NCBI GenBank assembly: GCA_947034885.2
Contig: OX344749.2
Span: 17,437,501-17,501,500, forward strand
DNA: 64,000 nucleotides
Source: Thuidium tamariscinum
Taxonomy: Eukaryota; Streptophyta; Bryopsida; Hypnales; Thuidiaceae
Direction of reading: 5' to 3'
Part shown: positions 51,101 through 64,000 of the stretch, piece by piece
How positions within the stretch are numbered: the first letter of the stretch is position 1
Layout: the number at the start of each line of letters is the position of its first letter
Made by a program: the position numbers and the translations under genes
Notes under the pieces: generated by a model
What the model was told of the DNA's origin: nothing
Database searches by the model: none
The model's input: only the letters and a program-made list of their open reading frames with translations

Positions 51101-54100
51101 CCCTCTTAGTTATCTTTCCTCCTATTATAGAATACGGAGGGACTTTACTAGACTTACTTAGAGTCCATACACTCTTAGTTACTTAAATTTCAAGAGTACC
51201 GTAACTTATTTCAACAGTGTTAGTAATCAGCATAGTTTATTTACTAGTGTTGAATCGCCTTGTAGGATGCGGTCACTGTTGTTGGCTACCCAATAGGAGG
51301 AGAGTCTATATCCGTAACAAGCGGTGTCGTCTCACGTATCGAGGTAAAAGCTGACGCTATTCAATTACTTGGTGTTGACCTCATTATGCAAAATTTCTTT
51401 TTTCTTTTTTTTGGGTGCAAATGAAGAGAACATTTGATTGCAACATTTCCAGGTGTTCGTGCGAAGATCTTCTGATTCTGGTGTGCTGGAAACAGGTTAC
51501 CTCATACGTACATGGCGCATCAGAGCTTCTTGGAGTACAGATAGACGCAGCTATCAATGCAGGTACTGTCTTCTAAGTTGGTTTATCTAGCCGGGTCTTT
51601 AATTGTCCGCTTTCTATGACTACTGCAGCAGCCCATCCAATATTCTGCTTTTGGAAAAGTCCATGGGGAATAGAACTTTTAAGAATCGTGTGGATGGACG
51701 TCTGATCATAGTTAATTTATAATTGAATTTGCTATTCGGATTCCTTTGTTTGTATCAAAAGAGAAATACGTTCTTCAGACTGCAACAGAGCCCATAAAGA
51801 ATGTGTAAAAAGATAAAGTCTTTACCGTCTTTTAATTTTCAGTTTAGTCAATACTCAAGTAACTTTGTGGAGTTATATTCGTGCAGGTAACAGCGGTGGC
51901 CCTGTTTTTCACAAGAATGGAGAGTGTGTTGGTATTGCCTTCCAGGTCTGTCACCAGTTCTCTGATTTTCTTGAGCCGAATGGACTCTTCAACTTTACTC
52001 CTAGAAATATCACCAAAAAATTTAACCTAAATTCGTGATGGTGATTGGGTGCAGTCTCTGAAAGGAGTTGATGCTGAGAATATCGGCTATGTCATTCCGA
52101 CAACTGTTATTCATCACTTCTTGAGTGACTACGATACCAATAGACGGTACACTGGTACTCCTCAAAAACCCAAAGCTCTATATTCCAGTGTCGTGTGCAA
52201 GTGCACCATCTTTTTTAGTTGTTTTCGTACACTACTTTATCCCTGTGTTCCTATATTTCTAGACTTTCACCTCTCTGGCTTTATTCTTTCTTACTACAAA
52301 TTGAAATATGATTTACTCCTGCATCTGCTCCCTGAACGGTTTTTCTAGGCTTTCCCTCCATGGGAGTAATGTGGCAAAGACTCGAGAATCCGGCACTAAG
52401 GACTTTCCTTAAGATGCAACCTGATCAAAAGGTCACTTTCTGCACTTGAAATTACTAGATATCATGTACCCGCTCTATTTTTGAGCGCTGCTTCAAGTGA
52501 ATTTCGTAATATTCATGCTCAAGCTTGATAATTCTGGTTATTGGTACTGATTTCGCACTCCGCTTTTCTGCCTTCATCTTGTATGAATTTATATAATATT
52601 TTGGGGTTGTGAGCAGGGTGTCTTGGTAAGGAAAGTTGAACCAACATCTCCCGCTTTCCACGTCATTAAAGAGGTACGATGTTCGAGTCCTCCCAGCTGT
52701 CATTAATGTGAATCGTTTCGGTCTTTTTTACCAAACATTGTATAGTTTAGGCATGTATATTTGACAATTTACTCCCATTTATTTAACTTGCAGGGCGACG
52801 TATTGTTGAGTTTCGACAATGTCCCAGTGGCCAACGAAGGCACTGTTCCATTCCGAGCAGGCGAGAGAATTTCTTTCGGGTTCTTGATCAGCCAAAAGTA
52901 ATCTCCACTGCCCTTGAATTTTGGTTGTTGAACCTTTTTTCACTTCAGATATCAATTTTCTTCTTTACGACCTCTCCCTTTTCACTGTAACTGCTCTGTA
53001 GTTTGCTGAGTTCCTATGCTTTCATTTTTGAACTCAAGATGTGAGAGGATCTATACCGTAGAAACAATATGTCAGAGAATTGGAGTTTCTTTTGTACCTT
53101 GAATTTGCAGCTTGGCCTAAGGTATTTGCAACTCCTTTCAAGAATGTCATGGAGTAGATTGGTTGAGATGAGTATGTATATGTGAAACAGGTTTTCTGGA
53201 GACACAGCGAATGTCAAAGTACTGCGCGATGGAAAGGTTGTTGAAATCGCAACAACTCTCAAGACGCCAGTCCGTTTGGTATGCTACCTTTAACCCCTGT
53301 TTTGAGAGGTGACTGCCGTTTGTTCTCAGACCTTGGGTAGCAACAACAACATTTGCAGTGTTCTAACGTAACGTGAGAGTGTTTGTAGGTTCCAGTGCAC
53401 ATTGAAGGGAAGCTGCCATCATACTTGATTGTTGCGGGGCTTGTGCTCACGCCTGTTTGCAATCCTTACCTTGAGTACGAAGCACTCAAAACCTCACCTT
53501 CGTAGTGATACACTAAATAGCTCAACCACATCATGTGGACAGATCTTTATTTGGAAGTAATATTACAAGATGGAACTGATGTCTTCCTTTTCAATTTGAT
53601 CTCGTCAGTCCCAAATTCTTCGTTTTTTACATATTCATGTTTATTGTGCGACTAGAATTTGTGAAACTTGTGCATGACAGATCTGAATACGGAGCGGACT
53701 TCGAATTCGATGCTCCGGTATGTCATCCAGTATCCTAAGCTGAACTCATGTGACTTGGCTGTCACAGTTTCATGATCTTATGTTTTTCACACTTTCTCGT
53801 GAGTTTGTTGATGACCCTATGGTCCTTTGTAACAGGTCAAGATTTTGGAGAAGGCTCAACATGGAATGGCCGAGTTTGATGACGAACAACTTATTGTAGT
53901 TTCTCAGGTATATCAAGAGCCTTCATCTTAATTACCGTATCCTTTTGTAATCATGCTTGGATAACCTAGCTCAGTGGTCAAACTTTTTGTTGCTACTTCG
54001 GAGTCGTACTCCATTCGAAGAATATTCCTTTTGTAATTTGACCCCTTGACCACCAAGACTCTTAGTTCTCTGTATTCACTATTGCACAGCTCCTGAAGAG

Positions 54101-54897
54101 CTTCGGTTTTGCATGATGCTAGATGTACGATGTTAGAGAAATGATTCCGCTATCATAGACTAAATCTTGACATTGTGTGACTTTTTGACACTTAGCAACT
54201 AAATGGAATTTACTGACCAAATCTGTAAAAATTCTGTTCTAATGCTACCCTTTTTTCTCAAACTGTCGTGCTTTGTGGGCAGGTTCTAGCCAATGATGTC
54301 AACATAGGTTATGAAGAGATCACCAATACTTTGGTACGTTAGTTTCTCCCCATATGAACTCCAGGTACCGGCAGTGTTGAATTGACCTTCTCAACGTGAC
54401 TGAAAGATTTGTTTGATTGCTGGAATATCCCTAATCTTCGGAATGGTTTGTCCGCTTACTGAATGATCTTGAGTCTGTTGGCCATTTTTCAGGTGAAAAC
54501 TTTCAATGGAATCAAGATTCGCAACCTTAGACACCTTGCTCATCTTGTTGACAGTACGTGTTTCTGACATAACCCAAAAAAGAAACTGTTTTATGTATTG
54601 TTGTTTGTAATCTTAACCTCCAAGAACTAGAAATTGTGACCTTACAAAGCCCTGCTTTTAGGAACTAACGTGTACATGTTTTGGTGATCTACAGCGTGTA
54701 CAGATGACTTTATGAGATTTGAACTGGATTACTGCTCCTTGGTGGTTATTGAAACAAAGGTGGCCCGCTCTGTCACTCCAAAAATTCTTGGAGATAATTG
54801 TGTGCCAGCTGACCGGTCCCAGGATCTCATGGACGTTGTGGACATCCAAGCCTCATCAGCTGGTGCCTCCAAGGTGCAGGAGAATGGCGGATTGTAA
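48186..54897 (+). CDS. DEG2: Chloroplast DEG2-type serine protease
   Basis: ATP-independent Deg/HtrA protease of the stromal side of thylakoids, involved in protein quality control. Twenty-one exons join in frame: 48186-48332, 49078-49314, 49518-49571, 49934-50007, 50192-50255, 50582-50626, 50782-50889, 51266-51343, 51496-51562, 51887-51945, 52055-52154, 52349-52431, 52617-52673, 52794-52897, 53191-53278, 53389-53474, 53681-53717, 53836-53907, 54283-54333, 54493-54553, 54695-54897. Length 624 aa (Arabidopsis DEG2 about 607). Exon 1 gives a Ser/Ala/Arg-rich transit peptide and is the least certain part. Catalytic triad His185 ([11 protein letters not shown]), Asp216 (ECDIALL), Ser294 (GNSGGPV); [20 protein letters not shown]; two PDZ-like domains follow, with [22 protein letters not shown] and [13 protein letters not shown]. 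These match DEG2 better than DEG9 or DEG10. Intron 4 starts with GC (50008-50009). Confidence 0.92.
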
Positions 54898-56775
54898 TAA
54901 TCTGGAAAATTAGGTCTGATTTTGATTTAATATGGTAGTGATTCAAATTCTTTTCAATGCAAAAACTTGGGTACTTACGGCAGGTACCCTCGCATATTAA
55001 ACTTGGCACTATCGCTGGAAGATGGATAGTTGTCAGTTCGCCATAGATAATGTTGCTGCAGATTCGCTAATACAGAAAAGCTCACTGTTGGTTCTACTAA
55101 TCTACTTCAGACCATGCTGCAGTATTTTGCGATGAAATCGACTGGTTCCTGTGTAATTTGTAAACTGCACTGTGATTGGCGTTCAATGAACTTAATTAAG
55201 ACTTTTATTGGTTATAGATTTCCAGCTTGTTGGAAGAAATAACCATGATATCACTGTTCCTAAAGAAAACGAACCCCTAGAGATACTTTTTGCTTCTGAA
55301 CATGAGAGCTTAGGGGCTGGTTTTGGGTATAACTATGATTGGAACTTCGAAAATACATTGTTTGTTTATGGTGTCTAATTATTTAAGATAGTATTGAATC
55401 TTCTTTCTATTTTCCACAAGATCGAACAAAAACAAGAAAGGATAATCTTCACTTCCATCCCATTCAGTCATTTTCTTGGTGCAAAACAGTGACTCGTGTC
55501 ATGTGAAAACTGTCTTACTCTCCATGCAGTTTGTATGCTAGATATGAACATCTACCGTGTGTGATATCGTCGTGTTATCTACGTGCATTATAACAACGTG
55601 AATTCCTCAAAACATATGTTATAATGGTGAGGGAAATTTACTAAATTATTTGAGTTATTTGTAAAGTTCCCCCCACTTTGGGCATGACTTTTTTTGAAGT
55701 TGAGAAGGCAACTATAGTTGAAGCGTCAAACTTTTTTGCAAGATACTTAAGACTTCAAAAGTGGGGACCAAATTTTTTTAGGCACCATTTTGATGGAAAA
55801 ATAAGTTTCATACCCACTTTTATTTCGACTTTTTTAACTCAACTGACTTTTTCACAAAACTCATGGATTTAAACCCCAGTTTAGGGTACTTTACGAATAA
55901 CTCAATTGTCGACTTTTTATCTTTAGTATTTTATTACATTCAATATCTATACAATGAAACATTTGGTGCCACTTTTGGACAGAAATATTGCATGAATTAT
56001 CGCACACTTTAAGGATTCATTCTAGCCATTCGAGACCAGAGGTGTGACCGCTCTGAAAGTGGAAAACGAAAGAAGATGGCGGTCGAACATCCATTTGGAT
56101 TCCGGGTGTCTTCTTCTAGTTTCAACGAGATGGAAGTGGAGATTCTGAAGGAAGAGTCGCACTGAAATATATGCCAATCAATGATACCATCTGCTTATCA
56201 TCACAAGCATAAAGAAGATGATTGGCGATTAAAATGATACATCCGAAAGTAAAAAACTGCGGGATAGAGTCCAGTTGCAGAGAAAATCTTTGATTGAGAA
56301 GTACATCGATAACTTTATGCACAGTACAGCACATGTCCATCACTCCACGAGCTACTTACAATATATGTATGTATGAGGAGACTCCTCCACCTCCTAGCTA
56401 CGATATGACACTAAGATCGAGACACGAAACTACATGCCAAAGGAGGCGTCCGACTGGAAACCAATAACTTAATTAAAACAACAATTGCCCACGAATTGAA
56501 CGCCCACACCCAACCAACAATTGCACATGTCAACAACCAAGTGCTGCTGCGGTAGGTCCTCTTCACATCTGGCCTAGCCTAGCCTAGCATGTACCCCTGT
56601 CTCTCCCTTTCTTATTGCTCTACAAACCCATGTTCTAAATAATCTTGAGAAAAAGAATTACCGTCGTGGTGCCGCCATTATATTGAAAAGGGGGCAAGCA
56701 TGCATGCATACACATGAGAGAAACGCGGAGTACTAGTACGTAAAAAAGGAGTAAAGTCGAAGATCGAATCAACAA
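54898..56775. other. Intergenic region between convergent DEG2 and CESA
   Basis: Contains the 3' flanks of both genes and one MITE (55650-55905). A CCTAG tandem run occurs at 56574-56588. I saw no other gene or structure. Confidence 0.65.
55650..55905. mobile_element. MITE D, 256 bp
   Basis: Terminal inverted repeats of about 22 bp: left TTGAGTTATTTGTAAAGTTC, right in reverse complement TTGAGTTATTCGTAAAGTAC. The interior is non-coding and has CCCCACTTT/AAAGTGGGG complementary blocks that extend the fold. No target-site duplication is clear. Confidence 0.75.
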
Positions 56776-59700
56776 TCAGCAGTTGATCCCACATAGAGAG
56801 GTGTCCGGACCCTTGACCTTGGCCAGAAACGGGTCAATACGAACCCAAAGAAGCGAGAAGATGGAGGCCAAGAGAATGGACCACACGACAACAATGGTGG
56901 GAGTCCGGTTCTGCCGCCCCATGAGACCCTTGAGGAACGGGTACAAGTGCACAATCACCCAGAAAGCGAAGAAGAGCTTGCCGAAGAGAGGTCCCCACGA
57001 TTGGTAGCCGTTGTTGATGGCGTCGGAGATGCCCGCCACCACGCCGATGAGGTTGATGACCAGGAGAGTGGTGGGAGGGATGAGCAAGGCCGTCCACTTG
57101 ATGGCGTAAAGCTCCGCGAAATCCTCGTCTTCGGATTGTTTGGATGTGACCGTGAAATTGGTGTCGATACCGGCGAACACCTTGAGCAGACCTTGGAACA
57201 GAGCGAACAAATGAGCGGAGACTCCTCCGATCACCCAAAACTGCTCGTTACGCCACCACTCGTCGATTCCAACTCCGGACCACCGCATTTCCAAGATACC
57301 TGTGGCGAAAATGGAGATGAAGAGGGAAATAAACCATAAACTCGCCAGGTTACTAATCTGCAACACATCAAGCGAAAGCGTCAGAAACAAATCGATCAAT
57401 ATCACCCTACGCTCTCGAACATTCTCACAGATTAACCAAAACTCACTGAGGGCAAATTCTTGAAAGATAATTCAAGGCAAAGTAAGTGTGCTCTGAAGTA
57501 ACTGATTAATGTATAGCTCAAATTATCCTTCAGTAGATGATATAGTGCCAACATAAAGGCTCAGATATTTGATGTTATCAGCAGATATTGAGATGTCCAG
57601 TTTGAAGGGGGAAAACTGAGATTGACACTTGAAGGGGAAGAGCAGATTGAGACAATTCAAGGGGAGAGATTTGAGATTTTTGAGGCGATTGAAGAGTGGG
57701 GGAAAGTTTGGGGGTGTAATATTTACCGTGGGAATAATAAATTTTCCAGTGAGCAAACAGACGGCAGGAAGCACACAGTATGCCAGCAAGGGCAAGGAGG
57801 TGAGCGGGTAGATGGTGGTGTTGATGTACGCCAGTCTTTCCAGGCATTTCAAGCCTCCATTTTTGCCTCCGCCATAGCCATACCACAGTGGGCAATGCCG
57901 ACTGAGCGAAATTTCCACGGAACCAAGAGCCCACCGCAGCACTTGGTTCAACCGATCGGACAAATTGATGGGCGCTGAGCCCTTGAATGCTGGCCGGTGG
58001 GGCATGCAGTAGATGGAGCGCCAGCCGCGGCAGTGCATTTTGAACCCCGTCAGAATATCCTCTGTCACGGACCCATAGATCCACCCGATCTGCACCCACG
58101 AAACATCCCGCGAGACAACCACGTCAGCACATCAAGCAACCCAACTCTTGGAAAACATGTTATCCCATTTATAAGTAGAGACCAAATTGTTGAACAGGTC
58201 TCATATGTTTTGAACAATTTTTTAGTAGGTCATTATGAAGACTTCAATTTCTTTGTTCAGTCGTTAATTAGTTTCTCACCCAACACATGTAATATCCATT
58301 GCTGATTCTACTGTTTTAAAATATAATCCCATTCGAATTGTATTCTACACGAATACATCAACCAAAACTGGTCATTTCTAAAAACCCTAATCCATTGTCT
58401 GTTGGGGATTAAATCTCACTGTAGGATTCTGGTAAAAGTCTGATAAAATTCTGGAAGGGATTAGAATATATCGACGCAGTATGGGTTAAGCTTAAATTAC
58501 CTCCTTTCCCCAGTCGGTTTTATCTTCATATCCACAACTGATGACATGAATGGCTTCCTTGAGAAGCGACCCTGGATTGGCTGAGTGAGGCACGCCTCCA
58601 TTTTCCAGGAGGGTGGTGGCAACAAACACTGGTGATTGCCCAAACCTCTTCTCGAAGTTCTTCAACGACATCAACGACGACTTCTCCTCATCAATTCCTG
58701 TATCACCAGAAAATTATTAATTAATTACCCCCAAAAGAATATCAATCAACCGAGGCTGCAAGAGCATTAATATTAAAATTGTACTCTTTTACAGACCCGA
58801 AAAAATTATTCCAAGGAGATAATTATCTCCGAATCAGCATCATTCGAAGTTTTGCTGAGTACCTTCAATGCCTTCTTCTATGTCCTCCAGACTGAAAATG
58901 GGAATGGTAGAGTCAGTTCTGTTGGGAGCCTGTGCCTTCTTCTTCCCCCCTTTGCCAGCCTTCGCCTTGGACGCCCCTTTCTTGCGAGGCCCACACAGCC
59001 ATGACGGACACATTCCTTGGCTTTGCCCAGGCTTCTGCTTCTTATCCTTGGGAGGGGGGTCGTACCCATACAGAGCTTGTCTCTTGAACACACACCCTGT
59101 GCCCACGTACACTGGACCCTGAACTCCGTCTAAACCCTTCAAGTTAATCTGCGAGGAAAAAACGAAAAAAACATTAAAAAAAAAAACATGTCAGCAGTTC
59201 CTCGAACAGGAATCAAAACATTTCAATTGCGACTATTCACTACATATATGGGCACTCCGAATGCATAATTCTCCACAGTCGTACGTAGACCTGGGTACGA
59301 ATAGATACGTAGAAAGCACAAATATTCATTGCATTGGCAAAATGGACTAATACCAAAACTAGGACAGAGTTAGAGGCAAGTTTCGTGTTCAGATGCACAA
59401 AGTTGCGAATTTTATGGAATTTTTCTTTAGATAGGCTACAGGTGTGATCTACTTACGTCGAAGAACACGGTGTTGTGATTGGCGTATCGATCGTTTCGAT
59501 CAATGCCATCAAACCTCTGAGGGAACTGGACGTAACAGACGCGTCTGCCCACGATGGGGTCCATGAGGAAGCACATGGCTTCCCGAATAGCCTTGCTGTT
59601 GTTGATGTAATGATCACAATCCAGATTGAGGAAGAACGGAGCGTTCGTGAGTACGGCGGACACGCGAACCAAAGAGTTCATGGCTCCGGCTTTCTTGTGG

Positions 59701-62700
59701 TGATTGAATCCGGGCCTCTTCTCTCGGGAAACGTACACCAGGCGGGGAAGCTCGTTGCCATCTGTGTCGTGACCTCCGCTGTGTCCCAAAAAGACCTGCA
59801 TAGAAGTCAACCGCGAATTAATCAACACCAAGTTTCTAATTCCAGAAGCTATAAAGGTTTACGTATAGGCTGAATGTTTAAGACTTTACTCTAGAGAAAA
59901 GCAGGTTTCAATGCAAAAACAGGGCACGATCTCAGTGATCAGATTAGACATGTATCTATGAAAGAGAATCAATTTACAAACCTGGATCATTCCTGGATGA
60001 TCACGAGTGTTGTTTCCAGGCCAGGGAGTTCCATCCTGCATGGTCCATCCTTCATCTGGCATCTTCGTGGCTTTCGCTACCAAGGCATTAACCCGCACCT
60101 TGAACTCTTCATACTCTCTCTGCAAGGTTTAGTACAGTCACGTGAGTTAGATTCTGTTGCACAAAAGGTTATTTTAAATAAATCGCCATGGATTCTTTGA
60201 AATCAGTGAGCTCTAGAACCATCAGGAAATGTGAGCTCTAGAAGATATGTATTGTGGGAATAATCGTGTTGTCAAGGTTGAAGCTGCTGACCTTCATAGC
60301 TCTGCGCTCTTTCACAAACGTGGGCTGCACCTTGTCCTTCAAGTAATCGATTTTCAAGGCGAAGTAGACCTCCGGTGCTCGTGGCTCGATGTTGAATTTC
60401 TTGCAGAAAGGCACCCACTTCCGAGCAAACTCGGAGGTTTCGGACAACACCTCGAAGGTCAGCATGGATGCACCATCGTCAGAGATGTAGCAGGAGACTT
60501 TGTCCACCGGGTAGTCCACAGCCAGAATGGAGAGAATAGTGTTGGCAGTGACCAAGGGCGGCTCCTTCATGGGATCCACTGTACTCACGTAAATGTCAAC
60601 GTGGGCTAACTGAGACGGCTCTCCTTCTTTGTCATACCTGGAAAACACACAAATCAGAGCGGTTAATTTTTGCTAATTGTGAGCTAAATACAAGCAAAAG
60701 TTTCTTTTGGGTAGTTGAATGAAGGATCTTTGATTTATTATGATGCTGAGAGGTTGGTGCCATGTATTACCTGAGGGAAAGGCGATCCAGGTAAGTCTCA
60801 CGGTTGATGGGGAGCCATTTGGGAAACTGATCCAGGATCCAGGATACCGCAAACCAAATCTCGCAAATGACTGAGACCAGCCAGAGGGCGTACGCTTCAT
60901 TGACAGGGTTCAAAATTCGGTACCGGAAGAAGAGACAAATGACCACCAGACGAATCACGATAATCATCCTGTAGGGATTGATCTTGCTGGATGCAATCGG
61001 CACTTTTCTTGACAGAGGCTGCCTGGATTCGTCCATCCTGCAGGAAATCAATAATAAATAACGCCCTATTCGTCAGTAATAGGAATAAACCAAGGCCTGA
61101 AAAATTGAGTAAATTTAGTTCTAACGAGCTCCCAAATTACCAGGAATATTATCTGATTGTGAAAATTAGAAGGTTTAATTGTATCTACAGGAAATGCTTA
61201 CATGGGCAGATCTAGGCCATTTGGGCCGCTGTCACTATGGTCACCATTTCCGCTGGCTTGAAGCTGCCCTCCCTCAGTGGTCGTCATTTGAAGCTTTCCG
61301 CTTTGCCTGAGTTTCCAGCTCTCCACCCTCTCCTTCCAAGCAATACTCCCATACCCGTAGGATCCCAAGTCCTTGCTCGGGTCCAGTGTCCTCGCTGTAA
61401 TGACACATGAAGCATTACTACACCAATCAGACAGTCTTCATTAAGATCGACTATCGATCGACTTGCAATGAAAGTTAAAAAGGACCATATATAATCTAAT
61501 CTTGACACACAGTAGCTAAGGCTAATTCAATCCATTTCACTGTCTCACCTGGGCTGCCAATATCACTGGTGGCATCACTGTACGCAACAGGATGGATCCT
61601 TTTCCCTCCTGGTCCGACGGGGAAAAGCGCATGATGCTCCGGCGATGTAGCATTGGATTCACTTACTCCAGACACCTGAATTATGTGCAAATGTGTTACT
61701 ACACAGTTTTCACACCCGGGACAATGAAAGCAAGAATTGGAGAGGAAGGAAAAACAGAGTAATTCACGTTTGATTTGCGCTCACGAACTCCCAAATTGGA
61801 CTTGATTGTTACACTAACATGCAATGTATACTGAAAAGACAGAGGGATATAATTTATTCAGGAGGCTAAATATACCGTGTGCCCGTGGCCATTTGTGAGG
61901 AGGGGATACGGAGGCTGCATTGAAGACATGGTCACGTCCGTGTCGCGACCATACGCCATCTGGCTGTGCAGCATCTCATCCACATCTTGCTGCTTGTCTT
62001 GCTTGTCGATATCGTTGTGGTTGAATTCATTGTCCAGGTCGTCTGTGTCTTCCTCTTCGTCGTCACCTTTCACTCGAGGGCTCCCTTCAGAACGAAAAAT
62101 GAGATCAAATTAGAAGTTCATCCAATTAGAATCGCTATAAGAAAAGCATCAGGCTACCCAGTCCGTTCCACATCCAAATGAAAACAACCAAACCCAGAGT
62201 GGAGTTCATTTTTTCATAATTGAACTGGAAATGGCATTCATGACGAGGCACCGACAAACCTAGATTACCAACTAGGTTCGAGATCTTATGCCAGAAGTAA
62301 AGAGACTCTTGAGACAATTACGTTTATGGACAGACATCGAAATTGGCCTCTTGAAACGAAGTAGATCGGAAGGCACGCAAAATGTTGCATGGTTTGCAAG
62401 AGAAGGGTTGGTGGCAGGGAAACTGTCCAACCTTTGTGGCGATTGTAACGGGTCCTGCACTGAGGACAGGCCTGTGTGCCATCCTTCCGTTCATACTCGT
62501 AGCAAGGGCGGCACACGGGAAACGCACACTCGTGACACGCCGCAAACAGCTCCCCTTCCGGGGTCACGCCGACATCATCTCCACAAATTTGGCATATGTG
62601 GCTATTCACATTGCTCAGCGGCTTAACAGGCTACGCACAAGAACACAGAACACGTCAATTAAACCACAGCCGATTCTTCTTCCACCACAAGCTCATAATG

Positions 62701-63250
62701 GTCACCTTTCCCTAACAGATCGATGTCGCAGATCCACCAGTCATGGACAATAGTATGCACGTACACAACTCTCTATTGTGTTCTGCAAACAAGGTCATTG
62801 ATGCTTTTTCGCAAAACGTTGCAAGGTAGATCATTGGAAGATACAAGTCTTCCAGTTAGGTCAGACCACATAAAGAAACCCGATCTATACTAAATTGCTA
62901 AGGAACACCAAGGTGCAGAAGGAAAACAAGGGAAAGCATTTAGATTTGCAACACAACAACGGTAATCTACTTATCCAGACGCGACGTGACGAGTCTTTGC
63001 CTCGCCATGGCCAAAACCACTGCAGTACCGACTCCATAGAAAAAACGTCTGCCTGGCTTATGAATCGATCCAGGTTCCTCGCGTTAAAAGCGCTGTTTGG
63101 AATATTCGACCTGGTTGAAGCTTAGGAAATGCAAACTGGGGAATGCAAAGAGCCCGGGCGTTATAGATGGATCATTACCCCATCAGCAGGAATGACAACG
63201 AGCTCGTTCCTTTTGTGGGATCCAGCCACCAGGCCCGCATCCGCCTCCAT
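56776..63250 (-). CDS. CESA: Cellulose synthase catalytic subunit (CESA)
   Basis: Family 2 glycosyltransferase that polymerises UDP-glucose into cellulose in plasma-membrane rosettes. Thirteen exons in transcription order join in frame: 63179-63250, 62432-62630, 61876-62084, 61549-61675, 61202-61394, 60771-61037, 60292-60637, 59982-60119, 59457-59795, 58863-59148, 58501-58697, 57727-58089, 56776-57357. Length 1,105 aa, usual for CESA. RING-type zinc finger with eight Cys at 37, 40, 56, 59, 64, 67, 79 and 82; acidic variable region; two N-terminal membrane helices in exon 6; catalytic SDDG (Asp409/410), DCD (576-578), TED (800-802) and QVLRW (840-844); plant-conserved region in exons 7-8; class-specific Lys-rich region [16 protein letters not shown] in exon 10; about six C-terminal helices ending in SLCGINC. 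The start [20 protein letters not shown] matches CESA N-termini. It is intact and likely active; the paralogue class cannot be fixed. Confidence 0.96.
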
Positions 63251-64000
63251 TGCTCTCACTTGCAGCCCCCAAAGGCAGGCAGCTCCCAATGGCACCCAAG
63301 CTATCTATGTGTTGATTACTTTCTAAGTGCGCCACCACACACTCCACCTTGGCTCTGCAGCTTCAAAATCGCCATGCACCTCGCTCACTAAGTTGAGTAC
63401 CCACTAGATTCAAGCGCCCCCCGGTCTTCAGCTCCTCAGAGGTCAGCTAACGAAGTACGTATACCACCATAGCCACTCCCTGTAAGCTCCTTTTCCATGT
63501 CCAGATTCACGCTCACTCGAAGCTTCGTTACCGCCACTGCAAGCTCCCTAACATATGCTGCTTGCTTGACAATCCTTCCCCAGGCGCCCACCTTCAAGCT
63601 CCCTTGCAACCACGCTCCATAGCTGAACTAAAGCTAGCGAAGGTTGGCCGGGGAGATCGGTCTTGGAATGCAGCTATGATATGATAGCTGCAGCAGAATG
63701 ATTCGGTTGTCTCTCTCGCTCAGAGGGAGAGAGCGCCAATATTCCCGCTGCAGCTTGTCAAAGAGGGCTGCAAGCTGGGGAGCCTGGGATGCTTGTCTAG
63801 TAAATTTGCTGCGGTAGCAGCCCCCGGGCCCCAGCAGCTGCTTGCATTGGGACGGTGGACTCGAGCCTGAGGAGCTGGCAGCGCAACCCCAATCATTCAG
63901 TAAAGGCAGACTCCAACGAAGCGGGCGTTCAAGCCTAGCTAGCTAGCTAGCTACCCCTCGGCCTGCCCTCAGACTCCATTATGCAACGACTAGGCCTCTT
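63251..64000 (-). promoter_or_regulatory. CESA leader and promoter region
   Basis: Sequence upstream of the CESA start. The part up to about 63,630 is CT/GC-rich with recurring CAAGCTCCC motifs and is probably the leader. A GA/CT-rich block (63700-63740) and a CTAG tandem run (63934-63953) lie further up. No TATA box or transcription start was assigned, and a non-coding 5' exon cannot be excluded. Confidence 0.4.

Noticed and set aside
52660-52695. GTTCGAGTCC motif resembling a tRNA T-arm
   Set aside because: No matching acceptor, D-arm or anticodon arm can be placed around it; it lies in a DEG2 intron.
57523-58122. 199-residue minus-strand frame covering CESA exon 12 and beyond
   Set aside because: The portion below 57727 is intron 12 read through. 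The correct model splices T at 57727 to I at 57357, restoring the CESA membrane region.

Overview
This window is nuclear DNA of a land plant, most likely a bryophyte. Genes have many short GT-AG introns. The cellulose synthase has a complete plant CESA layout, its N-terminus reads like the moss/bryophyte CESAs I recall, and the interstitial telomere repeat is TTTAGGG. The species cannot be fixed from sequence alone. Exons are moderate to GC-rich; the DNA between genes is AT-rich and full of small non-autonomous transposons and decayed repeats. I found no CRISPR arrays, rRNA or convincing tRNA genes.

Layout. 1-15.9 kb: gene-free and AT-rich, with terminal-inverted-repeat (TIR) elements, dispersed repeats, minisatellites and microsatellites. 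16.3-32.0 kb: two identical ubiquilin (DSK2-type ubiquitin receptor) genes facing each other, tail to tail, in the arms of an inverted repeat (2 x 5,377 bp, axis x+y=48,299, 4,910-bp spacer). The arms look identical base for base, but the sequences just outside their outer ends are related and clearly diverged, so the genes share a coding region and have different promoters. 32-38 kb: gene-free, with a fold-back element and a 132-bp CACTA-type MITE. 38.1-41.8 kb (+): an NDUFAF5-like complex I assembly factor. 43.2-45.5 kb (-): organellar MnmA tRNA 2-thiouridylase. 45.5-48.2 kb: gene-free with one MITE. 48.2-54.9 kb (+): chloroplast DEG2-type protease in 21 exons, one intron with a GC donor. 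56.8-63.3 kb (-): complete CESA catalytic subunit in 13 exons.

Exon models were built by hand by joining splice sites so that frame and family alignment agree across every junction. All five distinct proteins come out full length: ubiquilin 572 aa, NDUFAF5-like 428 or 410 aa, MnmA 468 aa, DEG2 624 aa, CESA 1,105 aa. The genes are housekeeping and do not form one pathway. Three act in organelles (complex I assembly, organellar tRNA thiolation, chloroplast proteolysis), one in cytosolic and nuclear protein quality control, and one in the plasma membrane making cellulose.

The most unusual structure is the homogenised ubiquilin palindrome and its MITE-rich centre. The repeat landscape adds several small TIR families, including one flanked by TTAA and one whose truncated inverted copy lies next to the palindrome's inner breakpoint.
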